A DNA stretch of 64,000 nucleotides from Formosa sp030427735 (lineage in GTDB: Bacteria; Bacteroidota; Bacteroidia; Flavobacteriales; Flavobacteriaceae), in assembly GCF_051200825.1 (NCBI RefSeq), contig NZ_CP195158.1, positions 1,426,001 through 1,490,000 on the forward strand, written 5' to 3'. The notes under the pieces were generated by a model. That model was given only the letters and a program-made list of their open reading frames with translations. It searched no databases and was not told the DNA's origin. Positions 24,483 through 32,602 of this stretch are shown piece after piece (position 1 is the first letter of the stretch; each line of letters starts with the position of its first letter). The position numbers and the translations under genes were made by a program.

Positions 24483-24896
24483 ATGGCATTCAATTCAAGA
24501 CAATACGAGTGGGCAGACCTCACTTTAATATTAGGCGGTCAGGACATCACCGGGATAAGAGCGGTGAAGTATACCGAAAAAATAGAGCGTGAGCCGTTAT
24601 ATGCTAAAGGACGTTATCCGCATTCCATTCAAAGCGGGAATGTTGCTTTCGATGGAGAAATAGCAATGTTGCAAAGCGATTACGAAGCTTTAGTACGTGC
24701 GGGAAATGGCAGTATTTTAAGTTTAAGTCTAGACGGCTTATTCGCTTATGGCAACCCAAGTGCGGGAGACCCAATACAAACAGATCGAGCCCTAGGTATT
24801 CGTTTTACCGAAGCCGCTAAGGAGCTAAAACAAGGCGATAAGTTTATGGAAATAACCTTACCGTTTGTATTCTTAAAACTTAAAAATCAAGCATAA
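24483..24896 (+). CDS. tail tube protein
   Basis: 137 aa, beta-rich: MAFNSRQYEWADLTLILGGQ, then IRAVKYTEKIEREPLYAKGR and FMEITLPFVFLKLKNQA. Follows the sheath gene by 8 nt, the standard place for the tube. Start of the chaperone gene overlaps the stop (TAATG). Confidence 0.82.
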   Translation: MAFNSRQYEWADLTLILGGQDITGIRAVKYTEKIEREPLYAKGRYPHSIQSGNVAFDGEIAMLQSDYEALVRAGNGSILSLSLDGLFAYGNPSAGDPIQTDRALGIRFTEAAKELKQGDKFMEITLPFVFLKLKNQA

Positions 24897-25195
24897 TGGT
24901 AGAGGTGACGCAAGAACAGATTGACGCTTGGAAAGCACAGTATGGCGATTGTATTTGGCGTATTCCTTTAGAGACAGGAGAAGTGTGTTATGTACGTTCT
25001 CCTAGAATTAAAGAGATTGAAGCAGTACAACCATTATTGCAGGCAGGCAAATTTATAACCTACAATACAACACTTTTTAAAACGTGTTTTTTAGGTGGTG
25101 ACGATGTTACGGCAAACGAAACTAAGCTTACCGCAGCAGCTTCAAAAATGATGGAAACCGTAGAGACTGTTTCCGCAGGCCTGGAAAAGCTTTAG
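24896..25195 (+). CDS. tail assembly chaperone, G part
   Basis: 99 aa, between tube and tape measure genes. The pattern ETGEVCYVRSPRIKEIEAVQPLL is typical of G-type tail assembly chaperones of Bacteroidota Mu-like phages. The second chaperone frame follows in the -1 frame, which is open well upstream of this stop, so a G-GT fusion by -1 frameshifting is possible. Confidence 0.7.
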   Translation: MVEVTQEQIDAWKAQYGDCIWRIPLETGEVCYVRSPRIKEIEAVQPLLQAGKFITYNTTLFKTCFLGGDDVTANETKLTAAASKMMETVETVSAGLEKL

Positions 25196-25206
25196 CGGGC
25201 AGTTCT

Positions 25207-25443
25207 TTGGAGTGGGTGCAAGATGTACCTGCTCCCGAAACTGCTCGAAAACCCAATAACGTTTCAGAAAAGGAGTGGTGTAAGCTCATGTTTGAATGGA
25301 CCAGTTGGCTACGTCAAACAAATATATCATTAAGGTATTATCTAAACATAGATCCTTACACGCTTACAGAACAAGAATGGGCAATGCGTGTAGTGGAGTT
25401 ACGATGGATTAGGTTAGAAGAAAACAAGCAATACCAAAAATAA
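25207..25443 (+). CDS. tail assembly chaperone, T part
   Basis: 78 aa if started at TTG (25207); GTG at 25216 is another choice, and the frame is open upstream to at least 25141. Rich in Trp and Glu (EWCKLMFEWTSWLRQTN, EQEWAMRVVELRWIRLEE), as in T-type chaperones. Lack of an ATG and the -1 relation to the upstream gene suggest it is made as the extension of a frameshift product. Confidence 0.65.
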   Translation: MEWVQDVPAPETARKPNNVSEKEWCKLMFEWTSWLRQTNISLRYYLNIDPYTLTEQEWAMRVVELRWIRLEENKQYQK

Positions 25444-25618
25444 GGTAAACCAGACTCCAGATAAACGCTAAGGCGAAAGCTAATATTGGCCTTTCGCTTT
25501 TTATACTAAATGCAATAACAAAAGGAAATACAGGCATAAGCAAGGTGCTAAAAAGCTTAGTAGACCAACGCTTAAAAGTTAATAACAAACCCAGAAGTAT
25601 TATAATCGTTACAACCAC
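25409..25618 (-). CDS. possible small antisense membrane protein
   Basis: 69-aa minus-strand frame with GTG start (25618) filling a 178-nt gap that has no plus-strand frame. Strongly hydrophobic, about two or three membrane segments, with a charged turn (SIKSERP). It overlaps the chaperone 3' end. Against it: GTG start, no clear ribosome site, and a terminator-like hairpin lies inside it. Confidence 0.35.
   Translation of the reverse strand: MVVTIIILLGLLLTFKRWSTKLFSTLLMPVFPFVIAFSIKSERPILAFALAFIWSLVYLIFGIACFLLT
25473..25502 (+). terminator. rho-independent terminator-like hairpin
   Basis: GCGAAAG (25473-25479) and CTTTCGC (25491-25497) with an 11-nt loop and T5. It would lower transcription into the tape measure gene. 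Confidence 0.6.
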
Positions 25619-25621
25619 GGT

Positions 25622-27547
25622 ATGGCTAATTTATTAGAATATACATTAAGTTTAAAGGATCAGATGAGTGCTAATTTACAAAAAATTGGTGTGAACTCTG
25701 ATGCTGCATTAAACATATTCGCAAAGTTAGAAACCCAGACCAAAGAAGTAGACCGTATTATGAAAGGTACGGGCAATTCTGTTGGAGCGTTACAAAGAAA
25801 GCTTGAACATTTAAAAAGTGAACGCGACTGGATTCCGCAGTCCAACATTCAAGGCATTCGAAAATACAATACCGAAATAAAACGCCTTACTTCAGAAATA
25901 AACAAGTTCGAGAACATTAATGGTAGTCGTACTAAACGCTGGTTTCAAGATGCGTTTAGCCAGATACCAATGTCAGGTTTGTTGACCAATCCGCTAGTAA
26001 TGGGCGGCCTTGCCGTTGGTAAGTCGTTGCGTGTTGGTATAGAACAAGAAATGCAACAAACGTCTTTTGAAGTGCTTTTAGGAGGCGAAGACGCTGCCAA
26101 AGATATGATGCAGGAAATTAGTGAATACGCTAAGAAAACACCATACAAAAAACTAGGCTTGGGCGATGCTACTAAAACCATGCTGGGTTTTGGAATTGCT
26201 CAAGAAAAGATTATGCCAAGCTTAAAGGCTATTGGAGACGTTGCCATGGGCGACGCCAACAAAATGCGTTCGTTAGCTTTGGCCTATTCGCAAATGAGTA
26301 GTACGGGCAAGCTAACCGGACAGGATCTACTTCAAATGATTAATGCAGGGTTTAATCCCTTAAACGAAATTTCTAAGCAAACAGGCAAAAGTATAGGCGA
26401 TCTAAAAGAGGATATGTCCAAAGGGGCTATTTCTGCCGAAATGGTAGAAAAGGCCTTCATATCTGCAACTTCTGAAGGTGGCCAGTTTAACGGTATGGCC
26501 GATAAAATGAGCCGAACATTAGGCGGTCGTTTTAGTACGCTTATGGATAGCCTAGAAGAAAAGTTCTTAGCACTTTTTGGAGTGATACAACCTGTTGCTA
26601 GTGCCTTGTTAGATTTAGGTATTAACGGTTTAGATGCAGTGGGTTCTGGCATGGCTTATTTAGTAGATCAGTTTAAAGAAGGCAATCCCATTATCCTTAT
26701 GGCTACAGGTTTAATACTAAGTATGGCGACAGCTATGACGGTAATGAAAATAGCAACCATGGTGCAAACAACCTGGACAGGTTTGTTAACTCTAGCTAAT
26801 AACATGCAAACGGCATCATGGTGGCAACTTAATGCCGCTATGTTGGCTAATCCTGTAACATGGATAATTGCGGGCGTGGTTGCGCTTATAGGCCTTATCG
26901 GGTATTTAATATATAAAATAGATGGTTGGGGTGAAGCTTGGAACAATACGGTTAGCGGTATTAAATCGCTTTGGGGCGCTTATATGAGTTTTGTTAAACT
27001 AGAATGGTTAAGTGGGGAACATCTTATTCTTTCGGGGATTGATGCGATAAAAGTTGCCTGGTATAAACTTAAAGGCCTTTGGGATGAAGACGGGGCGCAA
27101 GCTGGTTTAGCTCAAATACAAAGAGAAAGTAACGATCGCTTAAAAGCTATAGAAAACACTAGAAAACGCTTAATCGAGCAAGGCCAAGAGTCTGCTGGTG
27201 CTTTTGTAGCTGGTTTTAATAGTTTGTCTGTAAACGATAAATCGTTGGGCGATATTAAAAACGATGTAATGAGTCGTTTAGGTATTGCACCTCCAAAAAC
27301 ACCAGGGACACAAGGGCAAGTTAATACCGGTTTAAATACAAATAACACCAATACCAATAAAAAAACCAATACGGCAACCGTTACAGGTGGCACAAAACAC
27401 AATTACATCACCATAAGTTTAGAAAATCTTATAGGGATATTAAACATAAAAGGCGACGATTTTAAAGACAGTGCCAAGCAAATGCAAGATCAAAGTGTAG
27501 ATGCTTTGGTAAGAACTTTAGCGATGGCCACAACAGCAGGAAGTTAA
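25622..27547 (+). CDS. tail tape measure protein
   Basis: 641 aa. N-terminal coiled coil (about 10-100), then TapeMeas_nterm-like region LRVGIEQEMQQTSFEVLLGG, GDATKTMLGFGIAQEKIMPSL, AYSQMSSTGKLTGQDLLQMINAGFNP. Hydrophobic segments at about 360-380 and 415-435, and a Thr/Asn-rich low-complexity linker near 575-590. It sets tail length and guides tube growth; rather short for the family, implying a short tail. Confidence 0.88.
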   Translation: MANLLEYTLSLKDQMSANLQKIGVNSDAALNIFAKLETQTKEVDRIMKGTGNSVGALQRKLEHLKSERDWIPQSNIQGIRKYNTEIKRLTSEINKFENINGSRTKRWFQDAFSQIPMSGLLTNPLVMGGLAVGKSLRVGIEQEMQQTSFEVLLGGEDAAKDMMQEISEYAKKTPYKKLGLGDATKTMLGFGIAQEKIMPSLKAIGDVAMGDANKMRSLALAYSQMSSTGKLTGQDLLQMINAGFNPLNEISKQTGKSIGDLKEDMSKGAISAEMVEKAFISATSEGGQFNGMADKMSRTLGGRFSTLMDSLEEKFLALFGVIQPVASALLDLGINGLDAVGSGMAYLVDQFKEGNPIILMATGLILSMATAMTVMKIATMVQTTWTGLLTLANNMQTASWWQLNAAMLANPVTWIIAGVVALIGLIGYLIYKIDGWGEAWNNTVSGIKSLWGAYMSFVKLEWLSGEHLILSGIDAIKVAWYKLKGLWDEDGAQAGLAQIQRESNDRLKAIENTRKRLIEQGQESAGAFVAGFNSLSVNDKSLGDIKNDVMSRLGIAPPKTPGTQGQVNTGLNTNNTNTNKKTNTATVTGGTKHNYITISLENLIGILNIKGDDFKDSAKQMQDQSVDALVRTLAMATTAGS

Positions 27548-28209
27548 TGGAATTAGATAAAAGAGGCTTATTGTTTTCGAGTTTGGTAGGGGTAAAGCCT
27601 ACCCAACGTTTACAAGTGGTTCAAAACGAGTTGAGCAAACACGTTTTGCCACCTATACCGTTTTTAGGCTTTACAAACCAGAGCCGAGTGGAACCATCAA
27701 ATTATAATGTAGATGGAGCCTTGTGGCAAGCCGATAACCCCACAGCAGAAAGCGACCAGTTTTTCCCGTTTTACTTTGTGGGCGACGACGGAGTAAAGTA
27801 TCTATTGCCTTACGAACCTATGTTAAACATTAAGGGTAAGAACACCATAGTAAGACGCCATGTAGCAAAATCTAAAACCCCAGAGGGTCAGATTTTAGGA
27901 GGTAGTATTAAAGAGCGTTGGACGCAGGGCGATTATGAAATTACTATTACAGGTGTGTTAATAGGCAGTTTGTTAACTGGCGATGTTTCCGATTGTTTTC
28001 CCATTGAAGATTTTGAACGTTTACGCGATTTTATGATTGCTCCTAGAAGTTTAAAGGTGTTTTGCGAGCCTTTGCAGCTTCTAGGCATTAACCAAATTGT
28101 TATAGAAGAATTTAGTTATCCGTTCACCAAAGGCGAAAATGTACAGGCTTACGAGATTAAGGCGTACAGCGATTTTGATTACAAATTATTACTAGACATA
28201 AGCGATTGA
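27547..28209 (+). CDS. DUF6046-like tail/baseplate protein
   Basis: 220 aa, TAATG overlap with the tape measure gene and overlap of its own TGA with the next ATG. The stretches ILGGSIKERWTQGDYEITI, IEDFERLRDFMIAPRSLKVFCEPLQLLGI and FSYPFTKGENVQAYEIKAYSDF match DUF6046 of Bacteroidota phages. This position holds the LysM-type or DNA-circulation hub component in Mu (gp43), so a tail-hub role is likely. Confidence 0.75.
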   Translation: MELDKRGLLFSSLVGVKPTQRLQVVQNELSKHVLPPIPFLGFTNQSRVEPSNYNVDGALWQADNPTAESDQFFPFYFVGDDGVKYLLPYEPMLNIKGKNTIVRRHVAKSKTPEGQILGGSIKERWTQGDYEITITGVLIGSLLTGDVSDCFPIEDFERLRDFMIAPRSLKVFCEPLQLLGINQIVIEEFSYPFTKGENVQAYEIKAYSDFDYKLLLDISD

Positions 28210-29280
28210 TGATTGAATTTATTTACGACCCAATTTTAGGATTACGATGTTTCAAAATTGAAGCCCCTAAAGTGTATAACTCCAGATCAAAAAAAAGAAG
28301 ACAACCGCGTGCTAAACATAGATTGGTACATAGAATTTAAGAATACCGAAGGCAGACGCTATCAGTTGGCATTATTGGCAGAATGCGAAATAATCTCTAG
28401 TGTAGATAATTTGGCAGATACCGCCACTATTGTATTGCCCGAAGCAGTTATGAACGACCCTATAAATTTTGAAAATAAAATAGGTCGTGGTACCGAGGTA
28501 CTTATTAAAATGGGTTACGATAACCAGTTAGAAACTGAATTTGTCGGTTTTATTCAGGATATTACAAATAGCGATAGTTCTTTAAAAATACTGTGTGAAG
28601 ATGCTTTGTTTTTGTTTCGTGTGGGTGTTCCAGACGTTGAGCTTAAACCTACAAGCGTTACAAGTATTGCACAATATGTAATAGATCATATTGATGCATC
28701 GTATAAAGTGGAATGCAATTTTGATGTGAATTACGAAAAATTCATCATACACCAGGCAACGGGTTACGATGTGCTTAAAAAGCTTCAAGACGAAACCAAA
28801 GCCAATATCTATTTTGATACGGTTAATAAGGTGTTGCACATTCACCCGCCATACATACAAAAAGGCGGTGAGGTGTTTTATACCATGCAAAAAAACATTG
28901 AAAATTCCAGTTTAGAGTATAACAATAAGTTAGATGCTAAAGTAGAAGTAATAGTAGAAAGTACCGATGTAAAAGGGAATGTTAAACAGGTTTCGGCAGG
29001 TACAACTGGAGGTGATAAAATGACCTTAAAGGTTGGTGCAATGGATGAAGCTTCTATGCAACGTGTAGCAGATGCCGAATTAATAAAACATAGCTCGGCA
29101 GGTTACGAAGGTAGTTTCGACACATGGTTGGTTCCAGTATGTAAGCCAACCTATTCCGCAAGAATAAAAGATGAAGATTATCCCGAAAAAACAGCGTGGT
29201 ATTACGTGAAAAGTGTAACCACAAGTTTAAGCGCGGCGGGCGGTAAGCGCACCATAACACCAGGAATAAAATTAAGCTAA
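28209..29280 (+). CDS. baseplate hub protein (Mu gp44/P2 gpD-like), frame split at A8 tract
   Basis: The best reading starts at ATG 28209, overlapping the upstream TGA, with MIEFIYDPILGLRCFKIEAP. At an A8 run (28289-28296) the frame shifts: in-frame reading stops after 43 residues, while the other frame continues as KKEDNRVLNIDWYIEFKNTEG to 29280 (340 aa if started at TTG 28258). The long part has hub signatures: DNLADTATIVLP, VLIKMGYDNQLETEFVGFIQDI, and DVLKKLQDETKANIYFD. Seven A residues would restore one frame. This may be polymerase or ribosomal slippage, a phase-variable tract, a mutation or a sequencing error. Confidence 0.8.
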
Positions 29281-29783
29281 TGCCAGACGTAACAGAAATA
29301 AAAAGATTATTGCGCGAAATAGTGGGGGCAAACCCCAATTTACCTATTCCGGCAAAGGTGTTAAACGTGGCTGGCGACGTGTGTACAGTTGAGCTAAAAG
29401 GCGGCTTGCAGCTAAGCGATGTAAAGCTAAAAGCAACCAGTAACGAAAACGAAAGCTTTGTCCTGGTAACACCAAAGGTCAATACTATGGTTTTGTTGTT
29501 GAGTCTTAGCGGAAAGCTGGACAATTTAACCATCATAAAAGTAGATGAAGTTGAAAAGATTGAACTCGTACAAGGCGATTTAAAAGTATTAGTTGACAGT
29601 AGCGATAATAAAATTGGAATTGAAAACGGCTCGTGTTCCATTAACGAGTTGTTTCAGGATTTAACCGACTTGTTAAAACAGTTTAAAGTGGTTACACCTT
29701 CTGGGCCGAGTACGGCGCTTACACCAGAAACATTATTGGCCGTAGAACAATTTGAAATAAAATTTAAAACACTTTTAAAATAG
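29280..29783 (+). CDS. baseplate spike-type protein (Mu gp45/gpV-like)
   Basis: 167 aa. An N-terminal OB-fold-like region (IPAKVLNVAGDVCTVELKGGL to KVNTMVLLLSLSGKLDNLTI) is followed by a short beta-helix-like stretch and a helical end LTPETLLAVEQFEIKFKTLL. In Mu this position is gp45, the membrane-piercing spike. Coupled to both neighbours by 1-nt overlaps. Confidence 0.75.
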   Translation: MPDVTEIKRLLREIVGANPNLPIPAKVLNVAGDVCTVELKGGLQLSDVKLKATSNENESFVLVTPKVNTMVLLLSLSGKLDNLTIIKVDEVEKIELVQGDLKVLVDSSDNKIGIENGSCSINELFQDLTDLLKQFKVVTPSGPSTALTPETLLAVEQFEIKFKTLLK

Positions 29784-30124
29784 TGGGTAAAGATATAGGC
29801 ATACAGGTTATAGATAATACAGATCAAGGCGATGTGTTGGATTTAAAGGTCCAGGTAAAACGCGATGCCGATATCAAAATAACTACTGGTTTGGTGGTAG
29901 GGCACACTTTAGAGCAAAACAAAGCCTTTTTGTTAATAGGTCAGCCCAACGATTTTAAAGAACAGCCCACTTTGGGCATTGGCTTTAACGATAATTTGTT
30001 AGACGATGAGTTGTTGGAGTACCGCCACAAGATTCGCGACCAGTTTTCGAGAGACGGCCTAAAGATTAAAAAACTAGAACTGTACAACATAAATAAGGTG
30101 CAAATAGAAGCGTATTATGAGTAA
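29783..30124 (+). CDS. baseplate protein, gp46/gp25-like
   Basis: 113 aa from a GTG that overlaps the upstream TAG; no closer ATG exists before the fold. The core KAFLLIGQPNDFKEQPTLGIGF then LDDELLEYRHKIRDQFSRDGL resembles Mu gp46 / gp25-like wedge proteins. Lies before the gp47-like gene with only the LysM-like gene between. Confidence 0.7.
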   Translation: MGKDIGIQVIDNTDQGDVLDLKVQVKRDADIKITTGLVVGHTLEQNKAFLLIGQPNDFKEQPTLGIGFNDNLLDDELLEYRHKIRDQFSRDGLKIKKLELYNINKVQIEAYYE

Positions 30125-30407
30125 GAACATGGTTAAACCAGGGCAATCGTTTTTAGATAAAACGGTACAACTTACGGGTAGTATAGATAACGTTTTGGCT
30201 ATGGCCATATTAAACAATGTAGGTATTACAGATGTGTTAACCGTTGGCGGTAGTTTAAAAGCTTCTGGGGTAACCAAGCAAACGGTAGTAAGATTTTTTA
30301 ATGCTGCTGAGCCTGCTACCTTGTTTACGGGGGCTACAGGCGGAGATATAACCGATAATGACGGTATAGGATTTATGGCTATTGAAGATAATTTTATTGT
30401 AGGATGA
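30117..30407 (+). CDS. LysM-like tail protein
   Basis: 96 aa. KPGQSFLDKTVQLTGSIDNV and AILNNVGITDVLTVG read as a LysM-like beta-alpha-alpha-beta unit, as in tail proteins of Bacteroidota Mu-like phages and P2 gpX. Overlaps the upstream gene by 8 nt and the next by 4. Confidence 0.65.
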   Translation: MSKNMVKPGQSFLDKTVQLTGSIDNVLAMAILNNVGITDVLTVGGSLKASGVTKQTVVRFFNAAEPATLFTGATGGDITDNDGIGFMAIEDNFIVG

Positions 30408-31273
30408 GAAATAAACAGGACATAAAAAATACGATTACAGAAGCTTTTATAAGTAATACCTATGTTGTAGAGGCTTATGGTTTAGACGTTTCTAAAACGT
30501 TTGCCGAACAATTTTCTTTAGTGAGTCTAGAGAATATTTTGTTCGATCTGATAACGAATATTATTTATGTGTTGGAGCTGCTATTCGACCAGCACGAAAA
30601 AGAAGTAAATACCAGTTTGTTTGAACAGAAAAACGCGCGTTTACCTTGGTATAGAACAATGTCGTTAAACTTTCAGTTCGGTTTCGATTTGGTAACCGAC
30701 AAAGATTATTTTGATAATACCAATGCCACAGCCGACCAAATAGAGGCTAGTAAGGTTGTAAAATATGCCGCGGTAAACGAGAGTGTAGATGTAAGCCGTG
30801 TTGTGCTGAAAATTGCAGGCGAAACCAACCAAGAACTAGCACCAATTACAGACGAACAGCGTATTGCGTTTAATGCGTATGTAGAGGAATTTAGACCCGC
30901 AGGCGTGCAAATAACCATTATAAATTATCTGCCCGATTTACTGTATTTAAACTTAAAAATATACTACGATCCGTTAGTTTTAAATGCTAATGGAATGGAA
31001 ATTAAAACAGGGGAATATCCTGTGCAAAATGCCATTACAGATTATATGAAGCTCCTGCCTTTTGATGGTGAGTTTAACACCTTCGACTTTCTAAACTACA
31101 TAAAAAATAACGCAGCGGGTGTAATTACGCCTGTTGCAGTAAACATAGAAACGGCATGGATAGACCCAATGTTGAACGATTATGGTAGTCCGGTGTCTGT
31201 AGATGTAAAACGTATTCCGGAAAGCGGATATTTTAAAGTGGTAAACTTCGATAATATTGCTTATGTGGGATAA
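30404..31273 (+). CDS. baseplate J-like protein (Mu gp47)
   Basis: 289 aa, ATGA-coupled. Features of baseplate J: AEQFSLVSLENILFDLITNI, RLPWYRTMSLNFQFG, and the C-terminal PVQNAITDYMKLLPFDGEFN followed by a DFLNYIKNNAAGV strand. It builds the baseplate wedge. Confidence 0.8.
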   Translation: MRNKQDIKNTITEAFISNTYVVEAYGLDVSKTFAEQFSLVSLENILFDLITNIIYVLELLFDQHEKEVNTSLFEQKNARLPWYRTMSLNFQFGFDLVTDKDYFDNTNATADQIEASKVVKYAAVNESVDVSRVVLKIAGETNQELAPITDEQRIAFNAYVEEFRPAGVQITIINYLPDLLYLNLKIYYDPLVLNANGMEIKTGEYPVQNAITDYMKLLPFDGEFNTFDFLNYIKNNAAGVITPVAVNIETAWIDPMLNDYGSPVSVDVKRIPESGYFKVVNFDNIAYVG

Positions 31274-31733
31274 ACTTAGCATTCAGTTATTGGCTTACAA
31301 CCTGTTACCAACCTTTTTACGGAAACCCGTTTTAGGGGCTTTGGTTGAAGCTTTGGTAGCGCCATTGCGTAAGCTGTACGACGATTGGTATGCCATGCGG
31401 CAAGAACATTTATATCAGTTAGAACATACATGGCAAGTTTGTTATATGCGTGGTGCCTTGAACGATGAGTTTGATCCATCTGATAGACGCATTTATATAG
31501 ATGGTACAGGAGGTTCGGCCGCAAAAACATATATCTATACACCAGGAGAAAACCAAACAAAATATTTAGGGAAACTCTGGTTGTATCAGTCGTTAGAGTT
31601 TGCTGGTGGTGCAGATTTTTTGGTGTACGTGCCTAAGTCTATTGTAGCCAATCACGGTTACGAGGTGCGGGCAATGATAGATTTTTACAGATTGGGCGGA
31701 AAACGCTATTTAATTATAGAAACATTAGGGTAA
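31263..31733 (+). CDS. baseplate/tail protein (Mu gp48-like position)
   Basis: 156 aa from ATG 31263, overlapping the upstream end; an alternative TTG lies 6 nt earlier. LSIQLLAYNLLPTFLRKPVLGALVEALVAPLRKLYDDW is a hydrophobic helix region typical of this late baseplate protein in Bacteroidota phages. Placed between gp47-like and fibre genes, it may anchor the fibres. Confidence 0.7.
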   Translation: MWDKLSIQLLAYNLLPTFLRKPVLGALVEALVAPLRKLYDDWYAMRQEHLYQLEHTWQVCYMRGALNDEFDPSDRRIYIDGTGGSAAKTYIYTPGENQTKYLGKLWLYQSLEFAGGADFLVYVPKSIVANHGYEVRAMIDFYRLGGKRYLIIETLG

Positions 31734-32563
31734 TGAATAAACAGAATTTTTTACAAACAGGAGGGTTTCCTTTAGAGACAGATACTCTAGATGCTATGCA
31801 AACCGCATACGGGTTGTTTAATGCTTTGGGTGCCATTGCTGGTGATAAGGCTATTATAAAAGGCTGCGAAGTAAATGGTAGTACCGTTGCTAACGGTGTA
31901 GTTTATTTAAATGGCGAAGTATTCGAGTTTCGTGGTGGAGCTGTTCAATCTACAGTTCGGGTAATACAGGAAGTAAGTAGCAAACAGTTTGAAAACGGGC
32001 AGGCTAAAGAAGTATTATATACGCGCTATGTAACCTTTGCTTCAGGAACTGGCGCTATAAATTGGAGCGATTTTAAACGTGCTGGTACCTTGTTGGATTT
32101 AGCGAGTCGCATCCTACCGCCAAACACCAACCCACAATTATACAGCGGTTCTGTGGCCAGCATTCCTACAGGCTGGCAACTATGCGACGGTACCAATGGC
32201 ACTCCCGATTTACGTGGGCGTTTTATAGTAGGCTACCATTCAACAGACACCGATTATAATGCCATAGGTAAAACAGGCGGAGAAAAAACGCATACCCTTA
32301 CGGTAAACGAAATGCCAAACCACAACCACGGCGGTTTTACAAACCATGCAGGCAGCCACACGCATACCATGACCTTTAAGACAGGTTCTAGTTCTGGTGG
32401 TGGTGGTACCGACTTACAACCAGGAACAACAGTTAACGAAACAAAAACAACCTCTAGTAGTGGTAACCACAACCATACCATTAGTGGTGAAGGTGGTGGC
32501 GCAGCTCACGAAAACCGTCCACCGTACTACACGCTAGCATATATAATTTATACAGGAAACTAA
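31733..32563 (+). CDS. tail collar domain protein
   Basis: 276 aa. The N-terminal half is a beta-rich trimer-like region. The C-terminal half has the phage tail collar signature IPTGWQLCDGTNGTPDLRGRFIVGY, followed by a His/Gly-rich metal-binding run (MPNHNHGG, AGSHTHTM, GNHNHTISG) and an ending AHENRPPYYTLAYIIYTG. It would form a short tail fibre for receptor contact. Confidence 0.87.
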   Translation: MNKQNFLQTGGFPLETDTLDAMQTAYGLFNALGAIAGDKAIIKGCEVNGSTVANGVVYLNGEVFEFRGGAVQSTVRVIQEVSSKQFENGQAKEVLYTRYVTFASGTGAINWSDFKRAGTLLDLASRILPPNTNPQLYSGSVASIPTGWQLCDGTNGTPDLRGRFIVGYHSTDTDYNAIGKTGGEKTHTLTVNEMPNHNHGGFTNHAGSHTHTMTFKTGSSSGGGGTDLQPGTTVNETKTTSSSGNHNHTISGEGGGAAHENRPPYYTLAYIIYTGN

Positions 32564-32582
32564 CCCTTCGACTCCGCTCAGG
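32563..32582 (+). repeat. REP-like intercistronic element, second copy
   Basis: ACCCTTCGACTCCGCTCAGG directly follows the TAA of the collar gene. Same transcriptional orientation and same place relative to a stop codon as the copy at 13474-13495; one mismatch in 20 nt. Confidence 0.75.
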
Positions 32583-32602
32583 ATGATAAAAAAAATACAA
32601 TT

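Noticed and set aside
28258..28300. TTG at 28258 as true start of the hub gene
   Set aside because: Leaves the coupled ATG at 28209 without purpose and cuts off a typical N terminus; the A8 shift explains both frames better, though it stays possible.
29054..29641. 195-codon antisense frame over the hub and spike genes
   Set aside because: Crosses two coupled tail genes; Phe/Ser/Leu-rich shadow without domain features.
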